From NCBI GenBank assembly GCA_963815655.1, contig CAWFHK010000001.1:3906001-3970000 (forward strand): 64,000 nucleotides of DNA, read 5' to 3'. A program made the translations under genes and the position numbers. This stretch comes from JAWOLE01 sp963815655 (GTDB lineage: Bacteria > Acidobacteriota > Thermoanaerobaculia > UBA5066 > Gp7-AA6). Positions 25,480 to 33,891 of this stretch are shown here, in pieces (the first letter of the stretch is position 1; each line of letters begins with the position of its first letter). The notes under the pieces are model-generated. The model made no database searches and was not told where the DNA came from. It was given only the letters and a program-made list of their open reading frames with translations.

Positions 25480-27573
25480 ATGTCCACCCTCATGACGGCG
25501 TCTTCCATATCGGGGGTTCCGCTGACCTCCGAGATCAGCGAGCTCCTCGAGCAGAAGAACTTCGACGCGCTCGAGGACGTCTGGACGGGGCGAATGGAGG
25601 CGGAGCCGGACGACCTCTCCTTCTTCTTCGCCGTCGCCTCCGCGATGAAGAAGAAGGGGGGCGGGGCGCAGGCCCTCTCCTGGCTCCGGTTCCTGGCCGA
25701 TTACGAGGAGGAGCGCGGGGACGGCGACCGCCAGCTCGCCGTGCTCCTGGAGATCGCGCGGATGTCCCCGACGGACGCGGAGATCCGCATGGAACTGGAG
25801 GCGGCGCTTCGGACCCGGTTCGCCTCGCATCCTTCGCTCGCGGTCGTCTTCGCCCAGTTCCCGCTGCAGGGTCCCGCGGACCCGATGGAGGCGGCGGGGA
25901 AGATCGCGCGCTGGCTCCATTTCTCTCCCGGCGAGATCTACTTCATGCCCGGGCGGGGAGCCGGGCGGATCGTGGAGCTGAATCCTGTGCTCGACGTGAT
26001 CCGCGTGGATTTCTCGGACGCGAAGCTCCCGCTGTCGCTCGTCAACGCGGAGAGGAACCTGGCGCTCCTGCCGCGGGAGCACCTGCTGCGGCAGAAACTG
26101 GAGGAGCCCGAGGCCACCCGGGCTCTCGCCGAGCGCGATTCCGCCGAGACGGTGCGCCGGCTTCTCGAGAGCTTCGGCCGGCCGATGACTCTGATCGAGG
26201 TCAAGGAGAACCTGGCGGGCCTGGTGGAGGAGTCCCGCTGGGGGAGCTTCTGGGCGGCCGCGCGCAAGCACCCGCAGCTCGTCGCCTCCGGCACGGGGAA
26301 ATCGGCGATGGTCTCCTGGTCCTCGAGCGCCGGCGAGGCGGAGGAATCCGTCCATCGCGAATTCGAGGAAGCGGCCCCGCAGCAGAAGATCGAGATCGCG
26401 CGCAAACAGGCGAGGCGCTCGAAGGACCTCGCGCGCTTCTTCGGCCGGACGCTCGCCGCGGAGGCGCGCAAGGCCGCGGAGGAGGACCGCCCGGCCCTGG
26501 CGTGGGAGCTGTCCCAGGCCGCCGTCAAGCTCCAACCCGGCGAACCGGAGGCCTTCACGGCCGCGGACCTTCTCTCCGTCCCGGACCTCCCTTCGGTCCT
26601 CGGACAGATCCACGATCACGTGGCCCGCGAGAGGGCGCTCGAGGCGGCGCGCGCCAGCCGCGCCGATTGGGCCGATCTCTTCGCCGACCGGATCTTCAAG
26701 GAGGACGACGCGCGGGTCCTGACGGCGCTCTTCGCCGCCCTCGCGGAGTTCCCCGAGCGTTCGGAGGAGCTTTCGCGGCGCATCCTGCGCTCTCCACGCC
26801 AGGCGCCGCGCGCGTTCCTCTGGCTCTGCGACCGGTTTCACGGGGAAGGCAGGCCCGTGCCCGGTCACCTCTTCTTGTCGATGCTCGACGCCCTGCGGCA
26901 GGAGGAGTTCTCGAGCTACCGCGCCCGTCTGAAGGAGATGTTCGACCCGGGCAAGCTCGCGGTCGCGATCGTCCAGTCCTCGGGCTCGGAGGAGGAGGCA
27001 CGCGACTACCTCTCGGCGCTGGACCGGGCGGGGGGGCTCGAAGAGCACCGGCGGGCCCTCGTCAAGGAAGCGCTCCTGATGAAGTTCCCGGCCCTGCGCG
27101 GTCCCGCCCGCGAATACATCTATTCGACCTCCGAGGCGATCGAGGCGCGCCGCGCGGAGCTCGTCCACTTGAGGCAGGTGGACCTGCCGGCCAATGCCGA
27201 GGCGATGCGCGTGGCCAAGGACCACGGGGACCTGTCGGAGAACTTCGAGTACCACGCGGCGCGGCAGAGGCACGAGTACCTTTCCGCGCGGATCGCGTCG
27301 CTCTCCGACGAGCTGTCGCGCTCGCGGGCGCTCGATCCCTCCCGCATCGACGCCTCGGAAGTCCGGGTCGGCACACGGGTGACGCTGCGCGATTCGGTGA
27401 CGGGGGCCGCGCGCCCGGCGACGGTCCTCGGCCCCTGGGACTCGCGCCCGGAGGAGGCGGTCTATTCCTACCAGTCGGAATTCGCGCAGTCGCTCCTGGG
27501 CAAACAGCTCGGCGACCGCGTCCTGGTCGGGGAGTCCGAGATGGAAATCGTCGCGATCGAGTCGTGGAAGTGA
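25480..27573 (+). CDS. Gre-type transcription cleavage factor with long N-terminal extension
   Basis: The protein has 697 residues against about 158 for a normal GreA. The last 150 residues hold the complete Gre fold. A coiled coil carries the acidic tip in HGDLSENFEYHAAR (Asp and Glu present, so RNA-cleavage stimulation is plausible). The FKBP-like C-domain follows (VRVGTRVTLRDSVTG to VAIES). The 540-residue N-terminal part is helical and Ala/Glu/Leu-rich like TPR or ARM repeats. It contains a motif MPGRGAGRIVELNPVLDVIRV resembling a small beta domain. Chlamydial GreA has a comparable long form. The protein probably acts on stalled RNA polymerase, with the extension docking another factor. 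Confidence 0.87.
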   Translation: MSTLMTASSISGVPLTSEISELLEQKNFDALEDVWTGRMEAEPDDLSFFFAVASAMKKKGGGAQALSWLRFLADYEEERGDGDRQLAVLLEIARMSPTDAEIRMELEAALRTRFASHPSLAVVFAQFPLQGPADPMEAAGKIARWLHFSPGEIYFMPGRGAGRIVELNPVLDVIRVDFSDAKLPLSLVNAERNLALLPREHLLRQKLEEPEATRALAERDSAETVRRLLESFGRPMTLIEVKENLAGLVEESRWGSFWAAARKHPQLVASGTGKSAMVSWSSSAGEAEESVHREFEEAAPQQKIEIARKQARRSKDLARFFGRTLAAEARKAAEEDRPALAWELSQAAVKLQPGEPEAFTAADLLSVPDLPSVLGQIHDHVARERALEAARASRADWADLFADRIFKEDDARVLTALFAALAEFPERSEELSRRILRSPRQAPRAFLWLCDRFHGEGRPVPGHLFLSMLDALRQEEFSSYRARLKEMFDPGKLAVAIVQSSGSEEEARDYLSALDRAGGLEEHRRALVKEALLMKFPALRGPAREYIYSTSEAIEARRAELVHLRQVDLPANAEAMRVAKDHGDLSENFEYHAARQRHEYLSARIASLSDELSRSRALDPSRIDASEVRVGTRVTLRDSVTGAARPATVLGPWDSRPEEAVYSYQSEFAQSLLGKQLGDRVLVGESEMEIVAIESWK

Positions 27574-27575
27574 AG

Positions 27576-28862
27576 ATGAGTCCAAGGTCCAAGGTCCAAG
27601 GTCCAAAGTGGCCCGCTCTTCTCGGGCTCGCCGGGCTGATGCTCTCCTCTGCCGCTTTGCGTGCCGAAGATCCGTTGCACCTGCCGATCGGTGACCCGGT
27701 GCGCAAGGACCGGGACGTCCCGGTGGTCCTGGATGGGATCACGGAGACGGCCGGCGGAACGGTGCTGACGCCGGCGGAGCTGCCGGCGCGCCTGGCGGGA
27801 GTCCGCCTCCTGCTCGTCGGCGAAGAGCACACGGCGATGGAGTCGCACCGGGTCGAGCGGCGCGTCCTGGAGGAGCTGGCCGGCGCCGGGCGCCGGGTGT
27901 CGATCGGTCTCGAGATGTACCCGTACGGCGAGCAGCCGTGGCTCGATCAGTGGGTCGGCGGCAAGCTCTCGGAGAAGGAGTTCGTCGAGCAGTCCCGCTG
28001 GTACAAGAACTGGGGATACAACTGGGGCTACTCCCGCGACATCTTCCTGCTGGCGGGGAAGGCGCAGATGCCGATGTTCGCGATCAACACCCCGCGCGAG
28101 GTCGTCGCCGCCGTCCGGAAGAAGGGTTTCACCGGGCTGACCGAGGAGGAGGCCGCGCACGTCCCCGCGAAGATCGACACGGAGAACGCCGATCACCTCC
28201 GCCTCTTCAAGGCCTCGTTCGGCGACGAGGGCTTCCACACGGGCATGAGCGAGTCCGACTGGAAGAAGATGTTCGAGGCGCAGTGCACGTGGGACGCGAC
28301 GATGGCGCAGAACGCGGTCGCGGCCATGAGGAAATCCGAGGCCGACGAGAAGGCGATCCTCGTCGTTCTCGCCGGCTCGGGACACGTCGAGTACGGCCTC
28401 GGCATCGAGCGGCAGGCGGCGCGGCTCTTCCCCGGCAGGATCGCCACGCTCATTGCCGTGGCGGTCCGCGACGACAAGGAGAAGCCGGTCCGGTCCGTCC
28501 GCGCCTCCTTCGCCAACTTCGTCTGGGGCGTCGCGCGGGAAGCCGACCCGGTCTTCCCGGAGCTCGGCGTCTCGACGCGCCCGGCGCAGGGGGGCAAGGG
28601 CGTTTCCGTCATCAACGTGGAGAAGAAGTCCGTCGCCGACAGGGCCGCGATCGCCCTGGGCGACGTGATCGTGTCCATGGACGGGACGCCCGTCGAGGAC
28701 CGCGAGACCCTGAACCGCCTCGTGGCGGAGAAGAAGTGGGGCGACTCGGCTCGCCTGGCTCTCCGGCGCGGCGGCAGTCCCATCGACGTCACGGTCCTCT
28801 TCCGGCGCCAGCCGGTCTCCGACGAGCCCGCGCCGGCCCCCGCTCCGAAGAAGGAGCCGTAG
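27576..28862 (+). CDS. ChaN/Tiki-superfamily protein with C-terminal PDZ domain
   Basis: This 428-residue protein has a signal peptide preceded by a basic segment encoded by a heptamer repeat (MSPRSKVQGPKW, then a Leu/Ala core ending near ALRA). The ChaN (haem-binding uptake/EreA-Tiki clan) domain spans about 50-270, with LLVGEEHTAMESHR, IGLEMYPYGEQPWLD and GSGHVEYGLGI. A PDZ domain follows at about 315-410 (VSVINVEKKSVADRAAIALGDVIVSMDG). ChaN proteins are envelope lipoproteins of iron/haem metabolism or possible metalloproteases. Here no lipobox is present and the PDZ fusion points to protein-ligand binding. The only starts are the ATG at 27576 or a GTG at 27570, both next to the repeat; the GTG overlaps the Gre stop. 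Confidence 0.82.
   Translation: MSPRSKVQGPKWPALLGLAGLMLSSAALRAEDPLHLPIGDPVRKDRDVPVVLDGITETAGGTVLTPAELPARLAGVRLLLVGEEHTAMESHRVERRVLEELAGAGRRVSIGLEMYPYGEQPWLDQWVGGKLSEKEFVEQSRWYKNWGYNWGYSRDIFLLAGKAQMPMFAINTPREVVAAVRKKGFTGLTEEEAAHVPAKIDTENADHLRLFKASFGDEGFHTGMSESDWKKMFEAQCTWDATMAQNAVAAMRKSEADEKAILVVLAGSGHVEYGLGIERQAARLFPGRIATLIAVAVRDDKEKPVRSVRASFANFVWGVAREADPVFPELGVSTRPAQGGKGVSVINVEKKSVADRAAIALGDVIVSMDGTPVEDRETLNRLVAEKKWGDSARLALRRGGSPIDVTVLFRRQPVSDEPAPAPAPKKEP
27579..27608. repeat. Heptamer tandem repeat (GGTCCAA)
   Basis: Four 7-bp units of GTCCAAG/GTCCAAA lie directly after the start codon of the ChaN-PDZ gene and encode its basic N-terminal residues. Confidence 0.6.
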
Positions 28863-28870
28863 GGCCTCGC

Positions 28871-29641
28871 TCATCCCGCCGGCGGGTCCGTCCCCTCCCC
28901 GGCCTCGCCTTCGAGCGCGCGCGCGATCGCTTCGCGGACGGACTCCGCCAGACGGGGCGCGTCGGAGGCCGTCAATCCGGCCGTCGGGATCGGCGGGAGG
29001 ACGGTGAGCGTCGCCGTCGTCGGGGCGAACACGATCGAGTGTTTCGGCAGTCCCGCCGCCGTCCCCGCCAGCGCGAGCGGCACGACGTCCACTCCCGCCT
29101 CGATCGCGAGCCGGAATGCGCCTTCCCGGAATTGCCCCAGGGCGCCGCCGCCGCTGCGCGTTCCCTCCGGGAAGAAGAACACCGAGACGCGCCGGTCGAG
29201 CCAGCGGCGCAACTCCTCCATGGCGCGCCGCGCGCTCTCCTTGTTTCCGCGCATGACCGGGACGTCGCCCGCCATGCGCATCTGCCAGCCGAGCAGCGGG
29301 ATCCGCATGATGGACTGCTTGGACAGCAGCTTCATCTCCCACGGAAGGCGCACGATCAGGAACGCGTCCGTGGAGGAGCGGTGGTTGGCGACGAAGACGT
29401 ACGGGCGGCGCGGATCGGGATGGACGCGGTCCACGATCCGGAACCTCCAGAAGGGGTTCAGGTCTCCGGCCAGGACCGCCGAATTCCGGAAGAAGCGCCC
29501 GAGCCGGTACCGGTCCGGGTCGGACCGGCGCGTGGCGAGGCGGTAGAAGAAGACGAGGGGCGTCCAGCCGATGACGATGAGAACGTAGCTTCCCCAGATC
29601 AGGAGCGAGAGCGGCGCCGCGACCACTTTCCAACGGAGCAT
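28871..29641 (-). CDS. plsC: 1-acyl-sn-glycerol-3-phosphate acyltransferase
   Basis: PlsC transfers an acyl chain to lysophosphatidic acid at the inner face of the membrane. The 256-residue protein has an N-terminal hydrophobic segment (8-33). The catalytic NHRSSTD motif (His87, Asp92) is followed by FFFPEGTRS at about 155-163 and a later VVPLAL block. The length is normal. It converges with the ChaN-PDZ gene with only eight bases between stops. The DUF3604-free upstream region separates it from a divergent exported protein gene. The exact acyl acceptor could also be another lysolipid. Confidence 0.92.
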   Translation of the reverse strand: MLRWKVVAAPLSLLIWGSYVLIVIGWTPLVFFYRLATRRSDPDRYRLGRFFRNSAVLAGDLNPFWRFRIVDRVHPDPRRPYVFVANHRSSTDAFLIVRLPWEMKLLSKQSIMRIPLLGWQMRMAGDVPVMRGNKESARRAMEELRRWLDRRVSVFFFPEGTRSGGGALGQFREGAFRLAIEAGVDVVPLALAGTAAGLPKHSIVFAPTTATLTVLPPIPTAGLTASDAPRLAESVREAIARALEGEAGEGTDPPAG

Positions 29642-29709
29642 CCGGGAATTATCCGGTCCCCCGGCCCTCTTGTGAGGGACGTCATCGAATTCGACGAAAA
29701 GGAGCCGGC

Positions 29710-30210
29710 ATGAGAAGGACCTTCGGCACGGGGATCGCGGCGGCCCTCCTGGCGGTGGCCGCCGCCGCCCAGACGGCGGAAACCACGCGGGCGGCGGGAG
29801 TTCCGCGGCGCGGCGATCACGTCATGGGTTTCGACCACACGAAGACCGCGCACCACTTCCGGCTGACACGCTCCGGCGGAAGGATCGAAGCCGAGGCGAA
29901 CGACCCCGCCGACACCTCGAGCCGCGACCAGATCCGGATGCACATGACCCACATCGCGAAGATGTTCTCCGAGGGGGACTTCGACGCGCCGATGCTCATC
30001 CACGAAAAGGTCCCGCCCGGCGTGCCGGTCATGAAGGAGCTCCGGGCTTCGATTCAGTACCGCTTCGAGCCGACCGAGCGCGGGGGCCGCATCGTGATCG
30101 GAACGAAGGACGCCCGGGCGCTCGCCGCCATTCACGAGTTCCTGCGCTTCCAGATCGACGACCACAAGACGGGAGACTCGAAGAAGGTGGTGCCGGATAA
30201 CTCGAAGTAG
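29710..30210 (+). CDS. Exported hypothetical protein
   Basis: This 166-residue protein has AAGGAG five bases before the ATG and a signal peptide cut near AAAQTAE. The mature part shows GDHVMGFDHTKTAHHFRLT and RDQIRMHMTHIAKMFSEGDFDAPMLIHE. This His-rich pattern recurs in small exported proteins of environmental genomes, some mislabelled as carbamoyltransferase-related. The clustered His residues could bind a metal. No function can be given. It is divergent from plsC and convergent with the zinc-finger gene. Confidence 0.65.
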   Translation: MRRTFGTGIAAALLAVAAAAQTAETTRAAGVPRRGDHVMGFDHTKTAHHFRLTRSGGRIEAEANDPADTSSRDQIRMHMTHIAKMFSEGDFDAPMLIHEKVPPGVPVMKELRASIQYRFEPTERGGRIVIGTKDARALAAIHEFLRFQIDDHKTGDSKKVVPDNSK

Positions 30211-30234
30211 AGAGCCGGGGCCGGTGCCGGGCAC

Positions 30235-30489
30235 CTAGACCTCCATGTCGTCCACGGAGCACCAGCGCCAGTCCTCGCCCGGCTCGAAGGAGCGGATGAT
30301 CGGGTGCTTCGTCTTCCGGAAGTGCTTCGTGGCGTGCCGGTTCGGGGAGTCGTCGCAGCAGCCGACGTGCCCGCACTCCAGGCAGAGGCGCAGGTGAACC
30401 CAGCTCGCTCCGATCTTCAGGCAGTCCTCGCAGCCGTCGGCGCTCGGCGTGACATCGCGAATCTGATTCAGATGGGTGCACGCCGTCAT
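30235..30489 (-). CDS. UBP-type zinc-finger protein
   Basis: This 84-residue protein is almost entirely a ZnF-UBP domain. It has CTHLNQI, then CEDCLKIG, LRLCLECGHVGCCDDSPNRHATKHFRKTKHPIIRS in pieces, with all expected Cys and His zinc ligands, ending WRWCSVDDMEV. In eukaryotes the domain binds the free C-terminus of ubiquitin. Bacterial stand-alone copies are common and their ligand is unknown. AGGAGG lies five bases before the ATG. Confidence 0.9.
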   Translation of the reverse strand: MTACTHLNQIRDVTPSADGCEDCLKIGASWVHLRLCLECGHVGCCDDSPNRHATKHFRKTKHPIIRSFEPGEDWRWCSVDDMEV

Positions 30490-30593
30490 GACGACCTCCT
30501 GTTCTGCCAGATCCGGGCCAATCGGGCGGGCACGATCATCGCAGCGGATCTTCCCGGCCGCGGCGCCCAGTCCCGCGGCGAAAGGAGAGCCCG

Positions 30594-30743
30594 ATGATCC
30601 GCAAGCTCCCCTCCGGTGGGTACCGCCTCTACTCCCGCAAGAAAAACCCGAAGACGGAACGCCGGAGGAACCTCGGGACGTTCAAGAGCCTGGCGGCCGC
30701 GCGGAAGCACGAGCGCGCCGTCCAGTTCTTCAAGCGGAAGTGA
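30594..30743 (+). CDS. 49-residue basic microprotein
   Basis: The small gene reads MIRKLPSGGYRLYSRKKNP, then KTERRRNLGTFKSLAAARKHERAVQFFKRK in pieces, ending TGA. AAAGGAG sits six bases before the ATG, so it is very likely translated. It is highly basic, with an amphipathic C-terminal helix. The pattern 'RLYSRK.NPKT..RRNLGTF.S..AA.KHERAVQ.FK' is one I recall from many bacterial genomes, often near other small stress genes. It may bind nucleic acid. Its function is unknown. Confidence 0.75.
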   Translation: MIRKLPSGGYRLYSRKKNPKTERRRNLGTFKSLAAARKHERAVQFFKRK

Positions 30744-30749
30744 TTTTCT

Positions 30750-30782
30750 CAATCGCAAATCACCAATCACAGATCACAAATC
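30750..30782. repeat. Heptamer tandem repeat (AATCACA-like)
   Basis: Degenerate 7-bp units (AATCGCA AATCACC AATCACA GATCACA) run between the microprotein gene and the YceI-like gene. The TCA that encodes the TGA stop of the YceI gene (30774-30776, minus strand) is part of the array. Confidence 0.6.
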
Positions 30783-31328
30783 TTCTTTGATCGCCTCGGC
30801 GTCCACCGTGATGTCCACGTCGTCGCCGACGACGAATCCGCCGCGGTCGAGGACCCCGTTCCAGCTGACGCCGAAGTCGTGCCGGTTGATCCGGGTCGTG
30901 GCGGCGAACCCGGCGCGCGTCTTCGGTCCCTTGTCCACGTTCCCGTCCCACCATGGCGTCTGCCACTCCCCGAGGTATTCGACGTCGAGCGTGACCGGCC
31001 GGGTGACGCCGCGGATCGTCAGTTCGCCCTTGAGCTTCGCCACGTTCGCGCCGCACAGCTCGACGTCGCCGCCCCGGAACGTGATCGTGGGATGGCGCTC
31101 GACATCCAGGAAGTCGGCGCTCTTCAGGTGGGCGTCGCGGTCCGGCTCGCCCGTCCAGATCTTCCGGGCGTCGATCGTGACGTCCACCGAGGTGGCCCGC
31201 GGGTCGCCCGGATCGAACTCCATCGTGCCGTGCACGTCCTTGAAGTGCCCCCGGACCCACGTCACCATCATGTGCCGTGCCCGGAACTCCGCCGCCGTGT
31301 GACCGGGCTCGAAGAACCACCTCGCCAT
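30774..31328 (-). CDS. YceI family lipocalin-like protein
   Basis: The protein has 184 residues. YceI proteins are beta-barrels that bind isoprenoid-type lipids, and many are exported. Here no signal peptide is present (MARWFFEPGHTAAEFRARH is already the first strand), so this is a cytoplasmic member. Landmarks are VDVTIDARKIWTG, RDAHLKSADFLDVERHPTITF, GELTIRGVTRPVTLDV and DFGVSWNGVLDRGGFVVGDDVDI. The ATG at 31328 has AAAGGGG upstream; a longer upstream frame lacks family similarity. The stop codon falls in a heptamer repeat, so the original C-terminus may have been changed by repeat insertion. Confidence 0.9.
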   Translation of the reverse strand: MARWFFEPGHTAAEFRARHMMVTWVRGHFKDVHGTMEFDPGDPRATSVDVTIDARKIWTGEPDRDAHLKSADFLDVERHPTITFRGGDVELCGANVAKLKGELTIRGVTRPVTLDVEYLGEWQTPWWDGNVDKGPKTRAGFAATTRINRHDFGVSWNGVLDRGGFVVGDDVDITVDAEAIKEDL

Positions 31329-31531
31329 CGTGGGACCCCTTTCACTTGCGATCCGTTCTTGCTGGGAGTCGTGCGCCCTGGTCGAGGGACTCCACGCCAT
31401 CGTTTACGCCGCGGATCCCGGATCGGGTTCAGCGGGTGGCTGTCCAACGGGGGCCGGCGGCCTTGACAGCGTCCTGGCCGCGGCGTACAGAGATGTCCTG
31501 CCCGAAGACAGTTGCTCGAAGGGAGGTCGTC

Positions 31532-32683
31532 ATGGAACCTCGGTCTTCCGGATTCGCCTGGCTCGTGCTGCTCGCGGGTGCCGCGGGCTGCGCCTCCGTT
31601 GGACCCCTCGACGTCAAACCGGAGTCCCTGGGCGCCTTCGAATGCGTGGACCGCGGGGCCGTCGCGTCGCCTCCGCCGCGCTCGGTCCTCGCCATCGGGC
31701 GCGCGCGGCGCGAGGAGAAGACGATCGTCCAGCGCGAGGGGAGGCCGCTCCTGACCCTCCGGCCGTGCGGGGACAGTAAGGTCCCGGTCTCGAAGACTCC
31801 GGCGAAGCCGACGGTGGCGAAGGGCAACCCTCTCCTCGGCGCGATCGACCGGCCGGTCTCCGACTTCTTCAAAGAGGGGGGGACGGGCGAGGTGGTCCGG
31901 AAGAGCCTCCGCCCCTTCCGGAAGGTCTATTACATCCCGCCGGGACCGGACGAGGGCAAGCACGAGGCGCCGGCGGATCCGCCCGCCTGCAACGGCATCT
32001 TCTACTACGGCGCCTGCTACTACTACGGGCCGGCGAGCTACGCGAGCGCGGCCGACGGTGGCGGCCTGACCGTGACCATCAAGCGCCCGGCCTTCCACGG
32101 CGAGGGGCACAGCCTGGACGAGATCTCCGTGCAGGGGGGAGAGGACAACGGCAACATCATCGAGCTCGGCTGGAATGTCTCGACCTCGCAATATCCGGAC
32201 GCCGACCCGCACCTCTTCGTCTATCACTGGATCAACTGGGTCGGCACCTGCTACGACACCTGCGGCTGGCACCAGTACAGCCCGACCTATTTCCCGGGAA
32301 TGAACCTGGCAGCGCTCGTCGGCCACGACGTCTACAACGGGTTCGTTCACTTCGGAGGAAACTGGTGGGCCTGGTTCGACAACCAGTGGCTCGGCTATTT
32401 CGCCGACTCGGAATGGAGCGGCAACTACACGAAGAGCGCGATGATCCAGTGGTTCGGCGAGGTCTCGACGAACAACGGGACCCCGCCGGAGGTCGACATG
32501 GGCAATGGGTTCTTCCCGACGAACCTCGCCGCGGCGAGGATGGCGACGCTCTGCGACGTGGACGCGGCGGCGTGGGTCTGCTGGTACCGCGATCTCCAGT
32601 CGCTCGGTCCGAACTACCCGCCCTATTACGACATCCGCCGCATTGGCTTCGGCGAGACCCGCTACGGCGGCCCCGGGCACTGA
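31532..32683 (+). CDS. Neprosin-domain lipoprotein (glutamic peptidase-like)
   Basis: This 383-residue protein has GGGAGG before the ATG and a lipoprotein signal with Cys20 (LLAGAAGC). After a pro-region (about 20-150, ending near FRKVYYIPPG) comes a neprosin domain. Its landmarks are IELGWNVS (Glu211), LFVYHWINWVGTCYDTCG, GNWWAWFDNQWLGYF, WFGEVST (Glu310) and MGNGFFP. Plant neprosin is a Pro-specific glutamic peptidase whose catalytic pair are two Glu residues at equivalent motifs; both are present. I infer a surface-anchored prolyl endopeptidase with an N-terminal propeptide. Bacterial members are known but little studied. Activity is not proven by sequence. Confidence 0.83.
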   Translation: MEPRSSGFAWLVLLAGAAGCASVGPLDVKPESLGAFECVDRGAVASPPPRSVLAIGRARREEKTIVQREGRPLLTLRPCGDSKVPVSKTPAKPTVAKGNPLLGAIDRPVSDFFKEGGTGEVVRKSLRPFRKVYYIPPGPDEGKHEAPADPPACNGIFYYGACYYYGPASYASAADGGGLTVTIKRPAFHGEGHSLDEISVQGGEDNGNIIELGWNVSTSQYPDADPHLFVYHWINWVGTCYDTCGWHQYSPTYFPGMNLAALVGHDVYNGFVHFGGNWWAWFDNQWLGYFADSEWSGNYTKSAMIQWFGEVSTNNGTPPEVDMGNGFFPTNLAAARMATLCDVDAAAWVCWYRDLQSLGPNYPPYYDIRRIGFGETRYGGPGH

Positions 32684-32687
32684 GCGG

Positions 32688-33665
32688 GTGGAGGAGACCG
32701 CGCCGCCGGGCCTGACGCTTTCCCGGATCGAAGAGGCGCGGGCGTTCCTGGGCGGCCGTGTCCGGCGGACGCCTCTGGAGGAATCGCCGGCCCTCTCCGC
32801 GCTCCTCGGCGTGCCGGCCTGGCTGAAGCTCGAATCGCTCCAGGTCACCGGCTCCTTCAAGATCCGCGGCGCCGCCTTCCGCCTCTCCCTCCTGACGGAG
32901 GAGGAGAAGCGGGCGGGGGTCGCCACGTGCTCGGCCGGCAACCACGGGAAAGCCGTGGCGTACGCCTCGAGAGCGCTCGGGCTCGTGCCGACGATCACCG
33001 TGCCCGCGAGCGTGGACGAGTCGAAGTACCGCGCGATCATGGAGCTCGGGGCCGACGTCATCCGCTCGGCGTTCCCCGGCTACGACGACACCGAGGAGTG
33101 GGCGATGCGGGAGGCGGAACGGTCCGGAAAGGTCTGGATCTCCGCCTTCGAAGACGTGGCGATCATGGCGGGCAACGGCGGGACGCTGGCCCTCGAGATC
33201 CTCGAGGACCTGCCCGACGCCCGCGGTTTCGTTCTGCCGGTCGGAGGCGGGGGGATGTCCGCCGGCCTCGCCTTCACCGTCAAGGAGAAGCTCTCCGGCG
33301 CGACGATCGTCGGCTGCCAGCACGAGGCCTCGCCGGCGCTGGCGCTCTCGATCGAGCGCGGTCGCGCCGTCACGCGGCTGCCGGCCGTGGAGACCGCCGC
33401 CGGCGGGATCGAGGGAGGCATCGGGAGAAAGACTTTCGAGATCCTGCGGCCGCGCATCGACCGGGTCGCCCTCGTCTCGGAGCGGGAGATCTTCGAAGGA
33501 GTGCGCTGGACGCTCGCGGAGCACCAGCACCTGATCGAGCCCTCCGCGGCGGCCGCCGTCGCCGCCTGCCTGACCGGGAAGGCGGGTGAGTTCGACGGGC
33601 CCGTCGTGGTCGTGATCTCGGGCCGGAACGTCAGCCTGGAGACTCTTCGAAAGATACTTTGCTAG
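32688..33665 (+). CDS. PLP-dependent threonine dehydratase/serine racemase-type enzyme
   Basis: This 325-residue fold-type II enzyme carries the PLP lysine in GSFKIRGA (about residue 55), the phosphate loop in SAGNHGKAVAY and the Gly-rich PVGGGGMSAGLAF. It lacks the C-terminal ACT-like regulatory domain of biosynthetic IlvA, so it is like catabolic threonine dehydratase or serine racemase. The reaction is probably ammonia elimination from Thr/Ser or racemisation. The GTG start is five bases after the neprosin stop with no strong ribosome site, so the start is uncertain. The stop is followed at once by a repeat-rich region. Confidence 0.88.
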   Translation: MEETAPPGLTLSRIEEARAFLGGRVRRTPLEESPALSALLGVPAWLKLESLQVTGSFKIRGAAFRLSLLTEEEKRAGVATCSAGNHGKAVAYASRALGLVPTITVPASVDESKYRAIMELGADVIRSAFPGYDDTEEWAMREAERSGKVWISAFEDVAIMAGNGGTLALEILEDLPDARGFVLPVGGGGMSAGLAFTVKEKLSGATIVGCQHEASPALALSIERGRAVTRLPAVETAAGGIEGGIGRKTFEILRPRIDRVALVSEREIFEGVRWTLAEHQHLIEPSAAAAVAACLTGKAGEFDGPVVVVISGRNVSLETLRKILC

Positions 33666-33687
33666 GTCCTGTCATCCCGAGCCTGGT

Positions 33688-33891
33688 TCCTGTCATCCCG
33701 AGCGAAGCGAGGGATCTGCTCCCGTAATTCTCAGGCTGCGGAGCAGATCCCTCGTCGCGGAGCCAGTCCCGATCGTCGATGTCGCCTAGTCCACCGTAAC
33801 GAAAGCAGACTCCTCGCGGAGCCTGTCCCGAGCGGACACGGCTCATCGAAGCGACTGGAGTAGATCCCTCGCTGCGCTCGGGATGACAGGA
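33688..33891. repeat. Large inverted repeat with CCCGAGCGAAGCGAGGGATCT arms
   Basis: The 35-bp arms at 33688-33722 and 33857-33891 are inverted copies matching at 33 of 35 positions. The core CCCGAGCGAAGCGAGGGA is a REP-like word seen in many bacterial genomes. A further partial copy occurs at about 33743. The 397-bp gap between the PLP enzyme and the glycosylase gene holds only this and the tandem array. Confidence 0.65.
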
